Shown: positions 1-7,734 of the stretch, in pieces | How positions within the stretch are numbered: position 1 is the stretch's first letter | How the letters are laid out: each line of letters begins with the position of its first letter | From: Amphritea balenae | Lineage (GTDB): Bacteria; Pseudomonadota; Gammaproteobacteria; Pseudomonadales; Balneatricaceae | Assembly: GCF_003858655.1 (NCBI RefSeq) | Contig: NZ_RQXV01000019.1 | Coordinates: 1-41,867 of the forward strand | Direction of reading: 5' to 3' | DNA length: 41,867 bases | Made by a program: the position numbers and the translations under genes | The notes under the pieces: model-generated | What the model saw: only the letters and a program-made list of their open reading frames with translations | What the model was told of the DNA's origin: nothing | Database searches by the model: none

Positions 1-124
1 CAGGCAGAGATTATACGCCTTATCATCGATATCTTATAGACGAAAACCGTCTCAGCGATTACCATTTGTTGTTTAATTCACACTGTTGTTCATCTTAACA
101 ACGACAACCAACTGAAAGCATCCG
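1..124. promoter_or_regulatory. Upstream region of ilvA, possible divergent promoter
   Basis: No gene is visible here. On the minus strand positions 15-10 read TATAAT, a possible -10 box for a divergent gene beyond the window edge, but no good -35 box accompanies it. In related bacteria rpiA often lies divergent to ilvA, which would fit. A small inverted repeat (AGACG/CGTCT) lies at about 37-51. The ilvA ribosome site is weak (GAAAG before the ATG at 125). Confidence 0.25.
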
Positions 125-1642
125 ATGGCACACCGATATATAAAGAAAATTCTTGATGCCCGCGTTTATGATGCAGCAATCGAAACCCCGCTGGACGAGG
201 CAACAAGCCTGAGCAAGCGGCTGGATAATCGCGTGTTGCTCAAACGGGAAGATCTACAACCGGTGTTCTCCTTCAAGCTGCGTGGCGCCTACAACAAAAT
301 GGCTCAGCTGTCTGAAGCAGAACGTCAGCGCGGTGTTATTGCCGCTTCCGCCGGTAACCACGCTCAGGGCCTGGCGCTGTCGGCTAAAATTCTGGGAGTG
401 CAGGCGACCATCGTAATGCCTAAAACCACTCCCGACATTAAGATCAATAATGTCCGGGCGCTGGGGGCCGAAGTCATACTGCATGGTACCGCCTTCGATG
501 ACGCGGCAGCTCACTCTCGTAAGCTAGTTAAAGAACAAGGTATGACCTATGTTCACCCTTACGATGATGTTGACGTTATCGCCGGTCAGGGCACGATTGC
601 GATGGAACTATTGCGTCAGGAAAGCAACCCAATCGATGCGGTCTTTGTACCGGTCGGCGGCGGTGGTCTGATCGCCGGTATCTCTGTGTATATCAAGTAT
701 CTGCGCCCGGAAACTAAAATTATAGGTGTAGAATCTGAAGACTCTGCCTGCCTGAAAGCAGCCTTAGAAGCTGGTGAGCGGGTTATCCTGCCTCAAGTCG
801 GCATCTTTGCCGATGGTGTCGCCGTTGCACAGATTGGAGAGAATACCTTTGACCTTTGCCGTCAGTATGTCGATGAAGTGATCACGGTCACCACCGATGA
901 GATCTGTGCTGCAATCAAAGACATCTTTGAAGATACCCGTTCAATTACTGAACCCGCCGGTGCCTTAGCGGTTGCTGGCCTGAAAAAATATGTGGCGCGC
1001 GATGAGATTAAAGATGAGACGCTGATCGCAATCGATAGCGGTGCAAACGTCAATTTTGACCGGTTACGCCATATTGCTGAACGCTCCGAGCTGGGCGAAA
1101 ACCGTGAAGCGATCATTGCGGTAAAGATTCCTGAAAAGCCAGGCAGCTTTAAACAGTTTTGTAATGATCTGGGCAACCGTAACATTACCGAGTTTAATTA
1201 CCGCTATGCCGATGATGAAGACGCGCAGATATTTGTCGGTGTTCAACTACGTACGGGTGATGACGGTCGCAAAGAACTGATTGATGAGCTGAAGCATGAA
1301 GCTTATAAAGTGATCGATCTGTCCGATAACGAGATGGCTAAACTCCATGTTCGTTATATGGTGGGCGGCCGGGCACCGGAGTCGGTAACCAATGAAATTC
1401 TGTATCGCTTCGAGTTTCCTGAAAGGCCTGGCGCGTTGATGAATTTCCTGAAGAAGCTGGGTGGACGCTGGAATATCTCAATGTTCCACTACCGTAACCA
1501 CGGTGCAGCTTATGGCCGGGTATTAGTTGGTATGCAGGTCCCGGAACTGGAACGTCCTTTAGTTTCAGAATTTCTCAATGATATCGGGTACAACTATTGG
1601 GAAGAGACTGACAACCCGGCTTACAAACTGTTTCTTGGCTAA
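125..1642 (+). CDS. ilvA: Threonine ammonia-lyase, biosynthetic (threonine deaminase)
   Basis: This PLP enzyme deaminates L-threonine to 2-oxobutanoate, the committed step of isoleucine synthesis, in the cytoplasm. The 505 residues match the long biosynthetic form. The N-terminal catalytic domain has the PLP lysine in SFKLRGAYNK (Lys51), the SAGNHAQG phosphate loop near residue 75 and the GGGGLIAG loop near 180. From about residue 325 there are two ACT-like regulatory domains, each opening with an E-(K/R)-PG type motif (EKPGSF, ERPGAL), the usual site of feedback inhibition by isoleucine. The start is the first ATG and gives the family N-terminus. The gene is monocistronic, followed within 25 bp by a strong terminator. 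The short catabolic TdcB type is excluded by the regulatory domains. Confidence 0.97.
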   Translation: MAHRYIKKILDARVYDAAIETPLDEATSLSKRLDNRVLLKREDLQPVFSFKLRGAYNKMAQLSEAERQRGVIAASAGNHAQGLALSAKILGVQATIVMPKTTPDIKINNVRALGAEVILHGTAFDDAAAHSRKLVKEQGMTYVHPYDDVDVIAGQGTIAMELLRQESNPIDAVFVPVGGGGLIAGISVYIKYLRPETKIIGVESEDSACLKAALEAGERVILPQVGIFADGVAVAQIGENTFDLCRQYVDEVITVTTDEICAAIKDIFEDTRSITEPAGALAVAGLKKYVARDEIKDETLIAIDSGANVNFDRLRHIAERSELGENREAIIAVKIPEKPGSFKQFCNDLGNRNITEFNYRYADDEDAQIFVGVQLRTGDDGRKELIDELKHEAYKVIDLSDNEMAKLHVRYMVGGRAPESVTNEILYRFEFPERPGALMNFLKKLGGRWNISMFHYRNHGAAYGRVLVGMQVPELERPLVSEFLNDIGYNYWEETDNPAYKLFLG

Positions 1643-1665
1643 CAGAAACCATTTGCCTATATATC

Positions 1666-1692
1666 AAAAAACGCACCTAAAGGTGCGTTTTT
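1666..1692. terminator. Bidirectional intrinsic terminator between ilvA and the convergent membrane-protein gene
   Basis: A perfect stem (ACGCACC/GGTGCGT) with a 4-nt loop is flanked by an A run on the left and a T run on the right, so it can end transcription on both strands. Confidence 0.9.
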
Positions 1693-1713
1693 CATTCTAT
1701 AGTGCCGTATGAA

Positions 1714-2229
1714 TTACCTTGTAGGCATTTCCGGAGAGTGCTCAAACTTATCAGTGAAGAATGCTTTTAAAGTAAAGAGTACGATAGAGATGCTCCCCCA
1801 GGTAAGGCCGACCACCACCCCCAGATCAACGATACCCCGCCAGGGCTGATCCAGCAGATGAACTAATTGCACCAGCACCAGAATACCGCCTAACAGGCAG
1901 TAGCTTACAATCATACGTTTACGCTGAATATCAAAGAATCCCATACAAAACAGTGGCGCAAGAATTATCCGTATCGGTGTTGCGTTATTTTTTAAAAATA
2001 ACAGACGCGCAGCTACACGGGGTGCATAGCCCTGCTGAAAACCACGATAACCTTCAGAAAACCCCATAAACAGGACGCTCACAACCAGAGCCAGCCAGTG
2101 CAACCAACTCAACGGGTATGAGAAAGTATCAAAACCGATTTCACCTAAACGCAGAATCGCATTGCCAAAGATAAAACTGATACCGAAAAAGCCCCAGATA
2201 ACCGCCAATAATCCCAAAATTAAATCCAC
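1714..2229 (-). CDS. Small integral membrane protein of unknown function
   Basis: I do not recognise a named family for this 171-residue protein. It has about four hydrophobic segments (residues about 4-26, 41-57, 108-128 and 135-155), the last pair around a short polar stretch with HLLDQPWRG. A basic loop (GYAPRVAARLLFLKNN, about 67-82) lies in the middle, suggesting that loop is cytoplasmic. The predicted start is GTG at 2229 and no convincing ribosome site precedes it, so the N-terminus is uncertain, although the first hydrophobic segment begins right after it. It is convergent with ilvA and reads the same way as the fap operon, but a palindrome separates it from fapF, so I do not count it as a fap gene. 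Confidence 0.65.
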   Translation of the reverse strand: MDLILGLLAVIWGFFGISFIFGNAILRLGEIGFDTFSYPLSWLHWLALVVSVLFMGFSEGYRGFQQGYAPRVAARLLFLKNNATPIRIILAPLFCMGFFDIQRKRMIVSYCLLGGILVLVQLVHLLDQPWRGIVDLGVVVGLTWGSISIVLFTLKAFFTDKFEHSPEMPTR

Positions 2230-2276
2230 TCAAAAAAACAGGAGGCAGAATTATAGTGGATTACTGCGCCAGAAAG

Positions 2277-2306
2277 AATATCCGGGCAGTTAACTGCCCG
2301 GATATT
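2277..2306 (-). terminator. 30-bp perfect palindrome after fapF, probable terminator
   Basis: Positions 2277-2306 form an uninterrupted 30-bp palindrome centred on GTTAAC, 8 bp beyond the fapF stop. The RNA would fold into a GC-rich hairpin followed by a T-rich but broken tract (TTCTTTCT), so it is a moderate intrinsic terminator. A protein-binding site is the alternative. Confidence 0.6.
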
Positions 2307-2314
2307 TGCTTAGC

Positions 2315-3550
2315 TTAAAAACGGTAAGGGAACTTGATTCCAATACTGAAATCAGGCGCATCAGGTGTTAAGCCGATCCCCAGGGAAGTGGACATAGACA
2401 GGTTTTCAGTTAGCGCATAGGTCAGGCCGGTATTGAAAGTAGCCGCATTACCATCACTACCGATGATTTTACTCCAGCTTTCACCATCCAGACGGGTTTG
2501 GCTTTTCTGACTGATTCGCTGAGAAAGCGAAAAGCTCATACTCATCCGCTCGCTCATGGCAAAAGCCATACCCAGACCGTAGAAAATCGAATCACCTAAC
2601 TGTACATCCCCGGGCTGATTACCATCAGAAGCACTAATATCTCTAAAGCTTCCTTCGACATTGTAGGTATAACCCAGATTGGCAAACAAAATTGCAGGAT
2701 CTGCTGTTTTAACAAATGACAGACTATTACTGATACTCCATAAACCACTGCCTGTAGGTAATTCTTCAGGATATGTTAACTGTTCTGAGGTATCCGGATC
2801 CGTTATGGTGATTGTAGGGGTACCGTAAGGATCACTACCCGTCGGTGCCTTAATACTAAGATTCCATACGATATCCGGACGATTTTCAGTTTCTGAGAAA
2901 AGCTTATATGCAGAAGTAAGGCCAATATCACCAATATTTGCCTCCTCTACTCTTTCCTCTAAACCCGAGTTAACATTACGCTGAAAGTTAGATGTGCGAT
3001 AAACAAAAGGTAATGTCGCTCCTAGCTGCCACCTATCATTAACGTTATAGCGCCCTGTTGCTTCAAAGGTAAAAATATCCGCTGATATATCATCAACCGA
3101 AATATCTCCCAGAAAAATCGCATCCAATGCAAGAAAGCCTTCTAATACTAAATCCTTGCGATCGTAATGGCTGTAATTCATCCCTAGTTCAAGGGTGAAT
3201 TTATCGCTAAACAACGCATGTTCTTCCTGCAAGATATTTTCAACACTTGAGCTGGGCGCAGCCTCTTTAACTACCTCTCCACCGCCGCTAGCAACGGTTT
3301 GCTGCTGAGGCACAGGTTTTGGCTGAGCCTGCGGCTTACCTCGCTCAAGGCTATACAGACGACGTTCCATCTGCCGAAGTGTTTGTGACTGACGTTCATT
3401 AATCAGTTTTAGCTGTTGTATCTCAAACTTAAGCTGCTCTGCTTCACTAACCGTAGCGGGCTCTGCCCCCCAAACAACCTGACTGATAGCAAGGCTTAAT
3501 ACACTTATAGATATGCCAGAGCATCCAAGCATGTACCTTTTATTAAACAT
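2315..3550 (-). CDS. fapF: Fap amyloid secretion pore, outer-membrane beta-barrel
   Basis: FapF forms the trimeric outer-membrane channel that exports Fap amyloid subunits. The 411-residue protein starts with a signal peptide (about 1-28). A heptad-rich coiled coil follows at about 35-70 (EIQQLKLINERQSQTLRQM), then a Pro/Gln linker and a short amphipathic segment (SSVENILQEEHALF, about 101-114), which in the family corresponds to the plug helix. The rest alternates in beta-barrel fashion and ends in a C-terminal Phe (FPYRF), the outer-membrane insertion signal. The ATG at 3550 is preceded by GGGGAAGGATA. It is the last gene of fapABCDEF, the same order as in Pseudomonas. Without the operon it would be called a generic transporter-like barrel; the coiled coil plus context make FapF firm. 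Confidence 0.9.
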   Translation of the reverse strand: MFNKRYMLGCSGISISVLSLAISQVVWGAEPATVSEAEQLKFEIQQLKLINERQSQTLRQMERRLYSLERGKPQAQPKPVPQQQTVASGGGEVVKEAAPSSSVENILQEEHALFSDKFTLELGMNYSHYDRKDLVLEGFLALDAIFLGDISVDDISADIFTFEATGRYNVNDRWQLGATLPFVYRTSNFQRNVNSGLEERVEEANIGDIGLTSAYKLFSETENRPDIVWNLSIKAPTGSDPYGTPTITITDPDTSEQLTYPEELPTGSGLWSISNSLSFVKTADPAILFANLGYTYNVEGSFRDISASDGNQPGDVQLGDSIFYGLGMAFAMSERMSMSFSLSQRISQKSQTRLDGESWSKIIGSDGNAATFNTGLTYALTENLSMSTSLGIGLTPDAPDFSIGIKFPYRF

Positions 3551-3649
3551 TATCCTTCCCCTGTTCCCAGATATAACTACAGAACCATTTGCAGGCGGCT
3601 CTGCAGGCCCGCACCATTAAATGTAGCAACTGTCTGACGGGCTGCAGTA

Positions 3650-4468
3650 TTAAAGCCCCCGCAGATTATCCAGAGTCCGGTGGAACCGCTCTAACCTGAT
3701 ACCAGATATTGCCGGACTTAATTCCACAGTTAGTCCGATCCGATTCAGTACCTGATTCAGGTCACTATTCAACTGGGTACTTTGTAAAATATTGCCCCCA
3801 GAAAATTGCGAACGAGTAATCTGTTGCGTAACGGTTCCTACGTCAGGTATATCAATCTGATAACCAATACCCTCAGATTCCACAGCAACCTGAGTGTTAA
3901 CACCGTCATCACTGGTATGATTCTGGGTACCTACACTAACCAGTTCAACCAAACCTTCTATTTCTATTTCGGTTTCGGATTCAGTCGGTTGATCAGTAAC
4001 CGTCCACTCCACTCCGTTATGTACAGTATTACTGTCACCCGCAACCTGAATATTCTGAACAACGCCAGAGACACTTTCTAAAGAAGCAGCGTCACTCACA
4101 TTATCCAAAGTAGAAGTAGATGAGGTCTCAGAGAGGTCTCCTATATGACGACTGCGATACATCGTCATCTGAGGACGATAGCGGCTCTTTGAGAGATCAA
4201 AATTAACTTTCATCTCCATATCAAACGGGTCACTATTTTTACGTAACCATTTCGTTTGCATTTTGATACCAAAAAACATCACTTTGCGACCTTCAACAAA
4301 GCGCCCTCGCATTTCTGCCAGTTCAGCATCGCTGACTACATTACCTTGTAGTCCAAAAGGCCCCTGAGTAACGGCTGCACTTAAAACAGCTGGCGCTCCC
4401 CCAAGCACCCCGATTAAAGCAAGGCTGGTTGTTATACCAGTCGGCTTGATCCATCGCCGGATATTCAT
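3650..4468 (-). CDS. fapE: Fap amyloid accessory protein FapE, apparently frameshifted near its C-terminus
   Basis: FapE is a secreted minor component or chaperone of the Fap system. The open frame gives 272 residues with a signal peptide (about 1-32). The mature start carries VSDAELAEMRGRF (45-57), a motif shared with FapA that resembles a double-glycine leader. The frame ends just after DNLRG in a run of five G (3656-3660). If the run were four G, reading would continue FNTAARQTVATFNGAG... to a stop at 3577-3579, giving 296 residues and leaving only 26 bp before fapF. That protein-like extension fits a tight operon, so the present stop is probably a frameshift or a sequencing error. The ATG at 4468 has the ribosome site GAGGAG. 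Identification rests mainly on operon position and the RG motif. Confidence 0.8.
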   Translation of the reverse strand: MNIRRWIKPTGITTSLALIGVLGGAPAVLSAAVTQGPFGLQGNVVSDAELAEMRGRFVEGRKVMFFGIKMQTKWLRKNSDPFDMEMKVNFDLSKSRYRPQMTMYRSRHIGDLSETSSTSTLDNVSDAASLESVSGVVQNIQVAGDSNTVHNGVEWTVTDQPTESETEIEIEGLVELVSVGTQNHTSDDGVNTQVAVESEGIGYQIDIPDVGTVTQQITRSQFSGGNILQSTQLNSDLNQVLNRIGLTVELSPAISGIRLERFHRTLDNLRGL

Positions 4469-4492
4469 GACTCACTCCTCCCTTTCGGGAAG

Positions 4493-5221
4493 TCAGAACA
4501 GTTCAGCATGGTTAAAACCATGCTCGAGTAACTGCGCATTTGTCAGGGGCGCAAAGGTATTATTCAAAGTTCTTGCGGTTAACTGCCGTTGAGGCCTGAT
4601 CAGAACAGAATTACGATCAAAACCTCTGCCGATCACGGCAAATACAATACCGTTCCAGCTGGCTAGAAAATCTTCCATTGGCATAATTTTATTGCCTAAG
4701 GCCGGATCAGCCAGGTACACCTGATCAGCCTCAGTTTTTTTAAGAACTACAAAGTGCTTATACCCTTTCAGATCCAATAAAACGATGGTTGGAATCTTAA
4801 TTTCTTTTAGGGTATCAGGCTCAACATTGTAGCCTCGACCACGCAAACCCATACGCTCGACATAATGCTTAATATTTAATAAGGAAAAGCCCTGACGTTG
4901 CACCAGTTCAGGATCACTTACCGCAAAAAGTCCATCCAGAATGTCTTCTTCTGCCACTTTATAACCGTAGGCATAACGTAATACCGTTGCTAAAGCAGCA
5001 GCTCCACAGCTGAAATCTGTTTGTTGTCGAATAAGATGAAGATAACGTTGCTCCCGCATACTGATAACAGACTTATTAACAACTGTTATTCCGGGAATGA
5101 CATTAGTAAAACCGATATTTGCAGCATGCAAAACAGGGCTAACAAGTATCAACAGAGAAACCAGACTGCAAAGCAGCCCGGTTACTCCGCTATTGATAAG
5201 ACGCTTTATCCATAAACTCAT
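4493..5221 (-). CDS. fapD: Fap C39-like cysteine protease
   Basis: This 242-residue protein is the putative protease of the Fap system. A signal peptide or anchor (about 12-33) places the rest in the periplasm. The C39 peptidase fold is recognisable: QQTDFSCGAAAL gives the catalytic Cys72 with Gln66 six residues before it, the usual oxyanion position; YKHFVVL supplies His156, and YLADPALG supplies Asp172. All three catalytic residues are present, so an active enzyme is expected, unlike the degenerate C39-like domains of some exporters. C39 peptidases normally cut after double-glycine leaders, and FapA and FapE carry similar motifs. The ATG at 5221 follows AAGG at 7 nt. A 10-bp hairpin separates it from fapC, which may lower its expression relative to the subunits. 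Confidence 0.9.
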   Translation of the reverse strand: MSLWIKRLINSGVTGLLCSLVSLLILVSPVLHAANIGFTNVIPGITVVNKSVISMREQRYLHLIRQQTDFSCGAAALATVLRYAYGYKVAEEDILDGLFAVSDPELVQRQGFSLLNIKHYVERMGLRGRGYNVEPDTLKEIKIPTIVLLDLKGYKHFVVLKKTEADQVYLADPALGNKIMPMEDFLASWNGIVFAVIGRGFDRNSVLIRPQRQLTARTLNNTFAPLTNAQLLEHGFNHAELF

Positions 5222-5243
5222 AGCTAAACCTTCGAAAATAGCC

Positions 5244-5268
5244 GGTGATGCAGCTCTCCTGCATCACC
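5244..5268 (-). other. Hairpin between fapC and fapD
   Basis: A perfect 10-bp stem (GGTGATGCAG/CTGCATCACC) with a 5-nt loop lies in the 60-bp fapC-fapD gap. On the transcribed strand only a weak T-rich stretch follows, so it is more likely an mRNA-stabilising or partially terminating element than a full terminator. It would favour subunit over protease and pore synthesis. Confidence 0.6.
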
Positions 5269-5281
5269 ATTAAGGAATAGT

Positions 5282-6625
5282 CTATTCATTACCAACAGGC
5301 GGCTCAGGCATCGTATCCAGAGCATCAATCTTGGTCATAGCCAGACTGTTGTTCTGGAGATTGCTGGTCCCTGCTGTTACGTTAACGCCGATATTACCTT
5401 TAGCACCACGTAGCGCGTTGTCACCCAGAGAAGCATTATTTTCATGACGAACATAACGGGTTATCAGGTGTTCAACACTGCCTGTGAAGGTACCACTGAG
5501 TGACTGTGTACCTGCTTCAGAGAAATTAAGAGTACCTCTCTCTGTGCTCCTGCCGATACGACCACTCTCACGATGAGCACCAACAACACCGCCTTCTGAT
5601 GAGCCTGAGATAGTACCGCTTTCGTCAAACTCAAAGCGACCAGGGTCATCATTTGCACCACCAGGTGAGACATTATCGTTATCATAATCAATATGCCCCC
5701 AGTAAGAGGCGCCACCCTGCTCATGACCGGAACCATTAATCCAGACTTCCGGATAAACATCGTTACTCTGACTGGATGTTCCTGAATAAGTGGCAGGGCC
5801 ATTCCTACCGCTATATCGAGCAGCATGGTTAACACCGCTATAGCCAGCACCATAATTCGTGCCACTGTAGCTGCCATTACCATTACCGCTATAGCCACCA
5901 CTCATACCACCACTCATGGTTACCCGGGTAGTAATTACCTCATAGGTCTCTTCAGGCAGGTTATGAACCATATTGTTTTCAGTTTCCTGTTTTACAGATA
6001 CGGTTGCTTCACCCATAGAGCCGGATGCTACTGACGCAGCAAAGGAGTTAGCCTGCACGTTACTGCTACCAGCCGTTACGTTAACACCGATATTACCTTT
6101 AGCGCCGCGTAAAGCATCATCACCGAAATCGGCATTATTAATGGTACCCCAGTTGAAAGCGACGTTATCCTCAGCGTTCTGATCCATAAAGATTTCAGCA
6201 TCGGCAGAACCAAACACAAAGCTGGCATCCGCAGCTGAAAGAGCAGCCGCATTACTCTGAACGTTATGATCACCTGCACTCACGTTAATACCCATATTAC
6301 CTTTAGAGTCCCGAAGCGCATTACCATCTAGAGTGGCATTGTTATCCACCCGATCATTAATTGTCAGATTGCCATCGCTATCCTGTTCCTGATCAATAAC
6401 CGACATACCTAATGAATTAACCCGGATCCGTCCATCAATAGCAACGTCACCTTTGTATTCAACTTTTTTACTGACATGCACGTGTTTACTCAGATGAGCA
6501 CCATCTCTGTGATGTTTCCGTGGGCCATCATTAGACGGGCCATCAGAACCCGCAATGGCTACGCCAGATAAACTTAATGCGGCAACTGCAACTGCCAACG
6601 GAGCAAGTTTAAATACCTGTTTCAT
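5282..6625 (-). CDS. fapC: Major Fap amyloid subunit
   Basis: FapC polymerises outside the cell into amyloid fibrils that stiffen biofilms. I set the start at the ATG at 6625, which has AAGGAGAAGGATC in front and opens directly into a signal peptide (MKQVFKLAPL, cleavage near 25); an in-frame ATG 90 bp further upstream overlaps fapB and lacks both. The 447 residues hold three imperfect repeats at about 94-130, 163-199 and 396-432, each with the core ALRxxKGNxGxNVxAG followed by an Asn/Gln-rich strand, the Fap amyloid motif. Linker 1 is about 32 residues; linker 2 is about 196 residues and contains a Gly/Ser/Tyr/Asn-rich section (about 238-290) with repeated YSG. The mature protein has no cysteine, so the C-terminal Cys-X-X-Cys reported for Pseudomonas FapC is absent. 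Confidence 0.93.
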   Translation of the reverse strand: MKQVFKLAPLAVAVAALSLSGVAIAGSDGPSNDGPRKHHRDGAHLSKHVHVSKKVEYKGDVAIDGRIRVNSLGMSVIDQEQDSDGNLTINDRVDNNATLDGNALRDSKGNMGINVSAGDHNVQSNAAALSAADASFVFGSADAEIFMDQNAEDNVAFNWGTINNADFGDDALRGAKGNIGVNVTAGSSNVQANSFAASVASGSMGEATVSVKQETENNMVHNLPEETYEVITTRVTMSGGMSGGYSGNGNGSYSGTNYGAGYSGVNHAARYSGRNGPATYSGTSSQSNDVYPEVWINGSGHEQGGASYWGHIDYDNDNVSPGGANDDPGRFEFDESGTISGSSEGGVVGAHRESGRIGRSTERGTLNFSEAGTQSLSGTFTGSVEHLITRYVRHENNASLGDNALRGAKGNIGVNVTAGTSNLQNNSLAMTKIDALDTMPEPPVGNE

Positions 6626-6680
6626 GATCCTTCTCCTTATTTTTATAATTATCAGACAGACCTCTGGACAGCCTGACACT

Positions 6681-7316
6681 TTATTCTTCAGCGCCCAGTG
6701 AAACACTGAGACCAAAACTGTTATTGGTTACATTTCCTGAACCTGCCAACTGATTAATCTGGACTACCCCGCTGGCTCCGCTAAATGCCCCCTCACCAAT
6801 ACCGACCTCGCGATGTTGTATGGCATCGCTAGTGGCTATCTGGCTGACAGGTTGTCCGGTTACTGTGAGGCTTAACTCACTTTCAGAAACCGCAATCCCA
6901 CCCAGGGCAAAGCCGATCGTAATATCGTTTAACTGAGCATTTCCGGAACCACTGGCGTGGTTAATAGAGATAAGGCCTGATGCATTTGAAAATGCATTAC
7001 CTTCAATCAGACTGACAGCTGAATCAACCTCCCCCCCAGAAAGGCCAACATGTTGTGAAGCTTTGATCCTTGCCGTTGCCCCCAGTCCCTGACCTATACT
7101 CACAGCAAGAGCACGAGCATTTAGCTGGGCATTAGAATCTCCGGCAACAATGTTTACACCGATAATTCCGCGACTACCTTCAAGAACAAAGTCACTAATA
7201 ACTGCCTGAGCACTATATCCCAATCGATCTGCTGCCTGCGGCGCTTCGGCAGCGATGTGTGTTGCCGCAGACAAAAACAAAAGACCAATTGAAAGCCGGG
7301 TACAGAGAGTGCTCAT
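6681..7316 (-). CDS. fapB: Minor Fap amyloid subunit / nucleator
   Basis: FapB is the minor, proposed nucleating subunit of the Fap fibril. It has 211 residues with a signal peptide (about 1-23). Three repeats lie at about 43-75, 107-139 and 177-208, each built on the pattern G-x-I/V-x-I/V-N-x-x-(A/S)G-x-(G/S)N-x-x-x-N (for example GVNIVAGDSNAQLN). Linkers are short (about 31 and 37 residues), in contrast to the very long second linker of FapC. No cysteine is present after the signal peptide. The ATG at 7316 lies one base after the fapA stop, and the ribosome site seems to be the G-rich end of fapA, so translation is probably coupled. Confidence 0.9.
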   Translation of the reverse strand: MSTLCTRLSIGLLFLSAATHIAAEAPQAADRLGYSAQAVISDFVLEGSRGIIGVNIVAGDSNAQLNARALAVSIGQGLGATARIKASQHVGLSGGEVDSAVSLIEGNAFSNASGLISINHASGSGNAQLNDITIGFALGGIAVSESELSLTVTGQPVSQIATSDAIQHREVGIGEGAFSGASGVVQINQLAGSGNVTNNSFGLSVSLGAEE

Positions 7317-7317
7317 A

Positions 7318-7674
7318 TCAGCGCCCCCCCATTCGAATCTGAACAGTTACTATTGAATTGCCCTGACCCGAACCTTTATGGCCGCCAGAACTACTTTCAC
7401 CCTCATCCCAGAGAATAATTCCGAGCTCTTTTGGCATTGTTGGCAGTGAAATCGCAGCTCCCTGGCCTCGTACAGACTCAAGTTGCTGATCAGTAACAGG
7501 CTGCTCTTTCGCCAGCTCTGTTGTCATTGCCAATTCAAGTGCAGATGAAGACCAGTCTGAAAGATTCATACTTTCATCTGCATGAGCGACAGGCACCAAA
7601 AACAACACAGCAACAATCAGTGACATAAGCACTGAACGTTTTTGCATTAATATAAGATGTTTACTGCGACTCAT
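7318..7674 (-). CDS. fapA: Fap accessory protein FapA
   Basis: FapA is a periplasmic accessory protein that in Pseudomonas influences the FapB/FapC content of fibrils. I chose the ATG at 7674, with GGAG six bases before it; a TTG four codons upstream is possible but lacks a ribosome site. The 118-residue product has a signal peptide (about 12-33), an acidic stretch, then VTDQQLESVRGQG (60-72), matching the motif in FapE and resembling a double-glycine leader. A short Gly/Ser-rich tail follows (ESSSGGHKGSGQG) and the end is IRMGGR. A run of seven G at the end of the gene (plus-strand C 7324-7330) could be slippery. It is the first gene of the operon, about 28 nt after the predicted sigma-54 start site. 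Confidence 0.85.
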   Translation of the reverse strand: MSRSKHLILMQKRSVLMSLIVAVLFLVPVAHADESMNLSDWSSSALELAMTTELAKEQPVTDQQLESVRGQGAAISLPTMPKELGIILWDEGESSSGGHKGSGQGNSIVTVQIRMGGR

Positions 7675-7713
7675 TCTGATCTCCAAAGCGTATTTTCTAC
7701 ACCATGGGACAAC

Positions 7714-7728
7714 GCAAACTTCAGACCA
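7714..7728 (-). promoter_or_regulatory. Candidate sigma-54 (-24/-12) promoter of fapABCDEF
   Basis: On the minus strand 7728-7714 reads TGGTCTGAAGTTTGC: the TGG and TTGC elements have exactly ten bases between the invariant GG and GC. Transcription would start near 7702, about 28 nt before the fapA ATG. The gene next upstream encodes a sigma-54 activator, which supports this reading. The -24 element lacks the common CACG continuation. Confidence 0.7.
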
Positions 7729-7734
7729 GAATTA

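Noticed and set aside
5464-5901. A 145-codon minus-strand frame inside fapC
   Set aside because: It is a Met/Val/Ala-rich shadow of the repetitive linker of fapC in another frame.
5282-6625. fapC repeats considered as a CRISPR-like or mobile repeat
   Set aside because: The repeats are coding, imperfect, unevenly spaced and match Fap amyloid motifs at protein level.
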